Source: Bacillota bacterium
Lineage (GTDB): Bacteria > Bacillota > Clostridia > Christensenellales > SZUA-584
Reading direction: 5' to 3'
Assembly (NCBI GenBank): GCA_023399095.1
Contig: JAEWQS010000179.1
Location: 1 to 6,236 of the forward strand
DNA: 6,236 bases
A program made the position numbers and the translations under genes. Shown here one piece after another: positions 5,055 through 6,236 of the stretch (within the stretch, counting starts at the first letter, position 1; the number at the start of each line of letters is the position of its first letter). The notes below the pieces were generated by a model. It searched no databases and had not been told where the DNA came from. It saw only the letters and a program-made list of their open reading frames with translations.

Positions 5055-5130
5055 TTGCGGCCCGGCTGTCGTAGCTTCGCTGCTGTAGACCCGCGGCTTT
5101 GCGTCCTTACCTTTCGGCAAGTTTGCCCTT
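5055..5130 (-). promoter_or_regulatory. Cyclic di-GMP-I (GEMM) riboswitch aptamer
   Basis: On the minus strand the conserved core is visible in order: GGGCAAAC (5128-5121); stem P2 CTTGCC-GAAA-GGTAAG with its GAAA tetraloop; GGACGCAAAGCC, nearly invariant in the family; a P3 hairpin beginning GCGGGTCTACAGC with tip AGC-GAA-GCT; and the closing GCCGGGCCGC. The tetraloop docks on P3 and the ligand sits at the three-way junction (family knowledge). It lies in the 250-base leader of the 91-residue gene. The downstream terminator suggests control by attenuation. Whether the ligand turns the gene on or off is not settled by inspection; the complementarity between P3 and the terminator loop favours OFF upon binding. 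Confidence 0.93.
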
Positions 5131-5196
5131 TTATTTATTTATCGGTATTTTTACATAGAACTTTAGCTTTTTTTAATAATTCCAAGTAATTTTTTA

Positions 5197-5226
5197 ATTA
5201 TAGCACACCTATACTGTTTATGCCAA
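5197..5226 (-). promoter_or_regulatory. Promoter of the riboswitch unit
   Basis: On the minus strand there is a TTGGCA -35 box (5221-5226), an 18-base spacer, and a perfect TATAAT (5197-5202) preceded by TGC, giving an extended -10. The start is expected near 5190, about 60 bases before the aptamer. The -35 box overlaps the T-tract of the upstream cupin gene's terminator, so the two units are packed end to end. Confidence 0.78.
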
Positions 5227-5263
5227 AAAAATTGGTTCTTTAGCAAGAAGGCTTCTGAACCAA
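5225..5263 (-). terminator. Intrinsic terminator of the cupin gene
   Basis: On the minus strand TTGGTTC / GAACCAA form a 7-bp stem, with an inner AGAA/TTCT pairing, followed by seven T residues. It starts 31 bases after the cupin stop codon and shields the riboswitch unit from read-through. Confidence 0.88.
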
Positions 5264-5294
5264 ACAGAAAATAAATTATGGCCACGCTTTAAGC

Positions 5295-5852
5295 TTAATG
5301 ATCATGTCCAGCTTGTTTTTCTGCAGCTTCTGCATCCGCTTTCGTTTCATGCACTGTCCCGCGTGGATGCTGCACAGGTGCATAAATCGAATATAGTTTG
5401 AGCGGCGTTCTTCCTGTGTTGATAAGATTGTGCCATTTTCCCGCAGGTATGACAAACGCATAATCAGCAAAGACGTCTTTTTGAAAACTGAGGGTATCCT
5501 TTCGGGTGCCCATCTTGACAACTCCTCGTCCCTCTTCAATACGTACGAATTGATCAAGATCAGGATGGATCTCCAATCCTATGTCTTCACCAACATTTAT
5601 ACTCATCAACGTCAACTGCAAATGCTGTCCTGTCCACAAAGCCGTTCGAAATGTATTATTAAGCTTAGTCACCTCCTCAATGTTCACAACAAACGGTTCA
5701 GGACCGAAATCTTCCGATCTCAAACGACGGAAATTCGTCGGGTTCATCATTTCATTTTCCATCGGCGCGTGTGAATTGCTGTTGCATACATAACTTGCGT
5801 TGCCTTTGGACAAATAATTGCTATCCGGAAAAGGTTTAAAACGATTGTACAT
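5295..5852 (-). CDS. Cupin-domain protein (mannose-6-phosphate-isomerase-like cupin)
   Basis: The protein has 185 residues from the chosen start, with a single beta-barrel cupin domain. Counting from the upstream ATG at 5861, motif 1 is G91-x-x-x-G-x-x-x-H99-P-D-L-D-Q-F...E-E-G, with HPDLDQ in place of the classic H-x-H. Motif 2 is P139-A-G-K-W-H144-N...N148-T-G. H99, Q104 and H144 are the likely metal ligands. The SIYAPVQHPRGTVHETKADA tail is usual for this group of small cupins, whose substrate is unknown. Start choice: GAAAGGA (5862-5868) abuts the ATG at 5861 with no spacing, but lies 9 bases before the ATG at 5850-5852. The second is therefore the better start, although the frame is open from 5861 (188 residues). 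The gene is monocistronic with its own promoter and terminator. Its C-terminus, AGHDH, is histidine-rich. Confidence 0.87.
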   Translation of the reverse strand: MYNRFKPFPDSNYLSKGNASYVCNSNSHAPMENEMMNPTNFRRLRSEDFGPEPFVVNIEEVTKLNNTFRTALWTGQHLQLTLMSINVGEDIGLEIHPDLDQFVRIEEGRGVVKMGTRKDTLSFQKDVFADYAFVIPAGKWHNLINTGRTPLKLYSIYAPVQHPRGTVHETKADAEAAEKQAGHDH

Positions 5853-5875
5853 ATTTTTCATTCCTTTCTATTTTG

Positions 5876-5895
5876 CTTATATCATTAACCTATGC
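5876..5895 (-). promoter_or_regulatory. Promoter of the cupin gene
   Basis: On the minus strand TGATATAAG (TATAAG at 5876-5881, TGA at 5882-5884) is an extended -10 element. A partial -35 box would lie about 16-17 bases further upstream (GTTTACC). The start would fall near 5869, directly before the GAAAGGA ribosome binding site. That gives a 17-base leader to the ATG at 5852, but only 8 bases to the ATG at 5861, which again favours the downstream start. Confidence 0.5.
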
Positions 5896-5909
5896 ACGGT
5901 AAACGCAGA

Positions 5910-5939
5910 TTGTTTTATTATTAAAAATGGTTCTATACT
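5910..5939 (+). promoter_or_regulatory. Possible rightward promoter ahead of the transposase gene
   Basis: TTGTTT (5910-5915, 3 of 6 consensus), 18 bases, then TATACT (5934-5939, 5 of 6). It would read toward the transposase gene at 6033. It may lie outside the element's left end, in which case it is host sequence firing into the insertion. Confidence 0.3.
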
Positions 5940-5959
5940 ATACATTGGGGCAAGGAAAA

Positions 5960-6236
5960 AAAGAAGAGGCATAAATCTTCAAAACCTTGTAGACTAAAGT
6001 TACACCACATAACAAGTCGCAAGGAGAGAAATATGTCTCAAGTGGATTATAGCGCGAAACTGCTGGATATGGAAGATATACAGCTTCAAGATGTTGTGAA
6101 TGAACCATTGTATATCGAACTTAGATTTAGAATGCGGCCAAGAGATCACGAATGTCCAGATTGCCGTACACTGACACGTATCGTTCATGATTATCGACTT
6201 CAATCTGTTAAAGACATCCCCTTTCAAGGCAAGCCA
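5960..6236 (+). mobile_element. Left part of an ISL3-family insertion sequence, continues past the window
   Basis: The call rests on the transposase gene starting at 6033. The exact left end cannot be fixed, because the matching right inverted repeat lies outside the window. The stretch from about 5968 (GGCATAAATCTTCAAAACC) has the GG start and CTTC-rich look of ISL3-type ends, and is offered only as a candidate. ISL3 elements usually leave an 8-bp target duplication, which cannot be tested here. Confidence 0.5.
6033..6236 (+). CDS. ISL3-family transposase, N-terminal fragment cut by the window end
   Basis: The first 68 codons are present, with the frame still open at the last base. The start is supported by AAGGAGAG (6021-6028) 4-6 bases before the ATG. 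The N-terminus (MSQVDYSAKLLDMEDIQLQD onward) is followed by the zinc-ribbon opening HECPDC (C41, C44) and then RTLTRIVHDYRLQSVKDIPF and QGKP. The CP-x-C...VHDYR...(K/D)-(I/L)P-x-x-G-(R/K)-P layout is that of the IS204/IS1001/IS1096/IS1165 (ISL3) transposases. There it forms the DNA-binding zinc finger ahead of the DDE catalytic domain. The rest of the zinc finger and the catalytic residues lie outside the window, so whether the gene is intact cannot be judged. Confidence 0.85.
   Translation, partial: MSQVDYSAKLLDMEDIQLQDVVNEPLYIELRFRMRPRDHECPDCRTLTRIVHDYRLQSVKDIPFQGKP

Noticed and set aside
5430..5793. Plus-strand frames of 114 and 70 codons
   Set aside because: They lie opposite the cupin gene, whose motifs and ribosome binding site are clear. 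They are shadows of it.

Overview
The window looks like chromosomal DNA of a low-to-moderate GC Gram-positive bacterium, most likely a member of the Clostridia. The signs are strong AGGAGG-type ribosome binding sites, near-consensus sigma-A promoters, a DUF2089/SHOCT-like/YvlD gene cluster typical of Firmicutes, a GEMM-I cyclic di-GMP riboswitch, and U-tract terminators closing most units. No species can be named from the sequence.

Layout. (1) 1-397 is AT-rich and has no clear gene. It holds a promoter firing left out of the window, with a GAGCGCTC palindrome over its start site, and a promoter (TTGACA-17-TATAAA) firing right. (2) 398-3171 is one five-gene, plus-strand operon: a DUF2089 zinc-ribbon/helix-turn-helix protein, a SHOCT-like small protein, a small protein that resembles the C-terminal part of the one before it, a four-helix YvlD/holin-like membrane protein, and an MFS drug-type exporter. 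It ends at a hairpin at 3191-3212. (3) rsmA (ksgA), the 16S rRNA dimethyladenosine methyltransferase, runs on the minus strand (3408-4301). It has its own terminator and an extended -10 promoter placed so that the mRNA may be leaderless. (4) 4302-4600 holds a perfect-consensus promoter (TTGACA-17-TATAAT) that drives no recognisable gene. About 60 bases into the transcript comes a long terminator-like hairpin, so this is a candidate small RNA of roughly 95 nt. (5) 4601-5226 is a minus-strand unit: promoter, c-di-GMP-I riboswitch, candidate terminator switch, and one 91-residue protein of unknown function. (6) 5225-5881 is a minus-strand monocistronic cupin gene whose terminator U-tract runs into the -35 box of the riboswitch promoter. 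(7) From 6033 to the window end is the start of an ISL3-family transposase, marking an insertion sequence that continues beyond the window.

How it fits together. The first operon pairs a probable transcription factor with small SHOCT-like proteins and two membrane proteins, and resembles a cell-envelope response or export module. The most attractive part for discovery is 4491-5226. There, a second-messenger riboswitch controls an orphan small protein, and an unusually strong promoter faces it from the other side and makes a short, ORF-less RNA.
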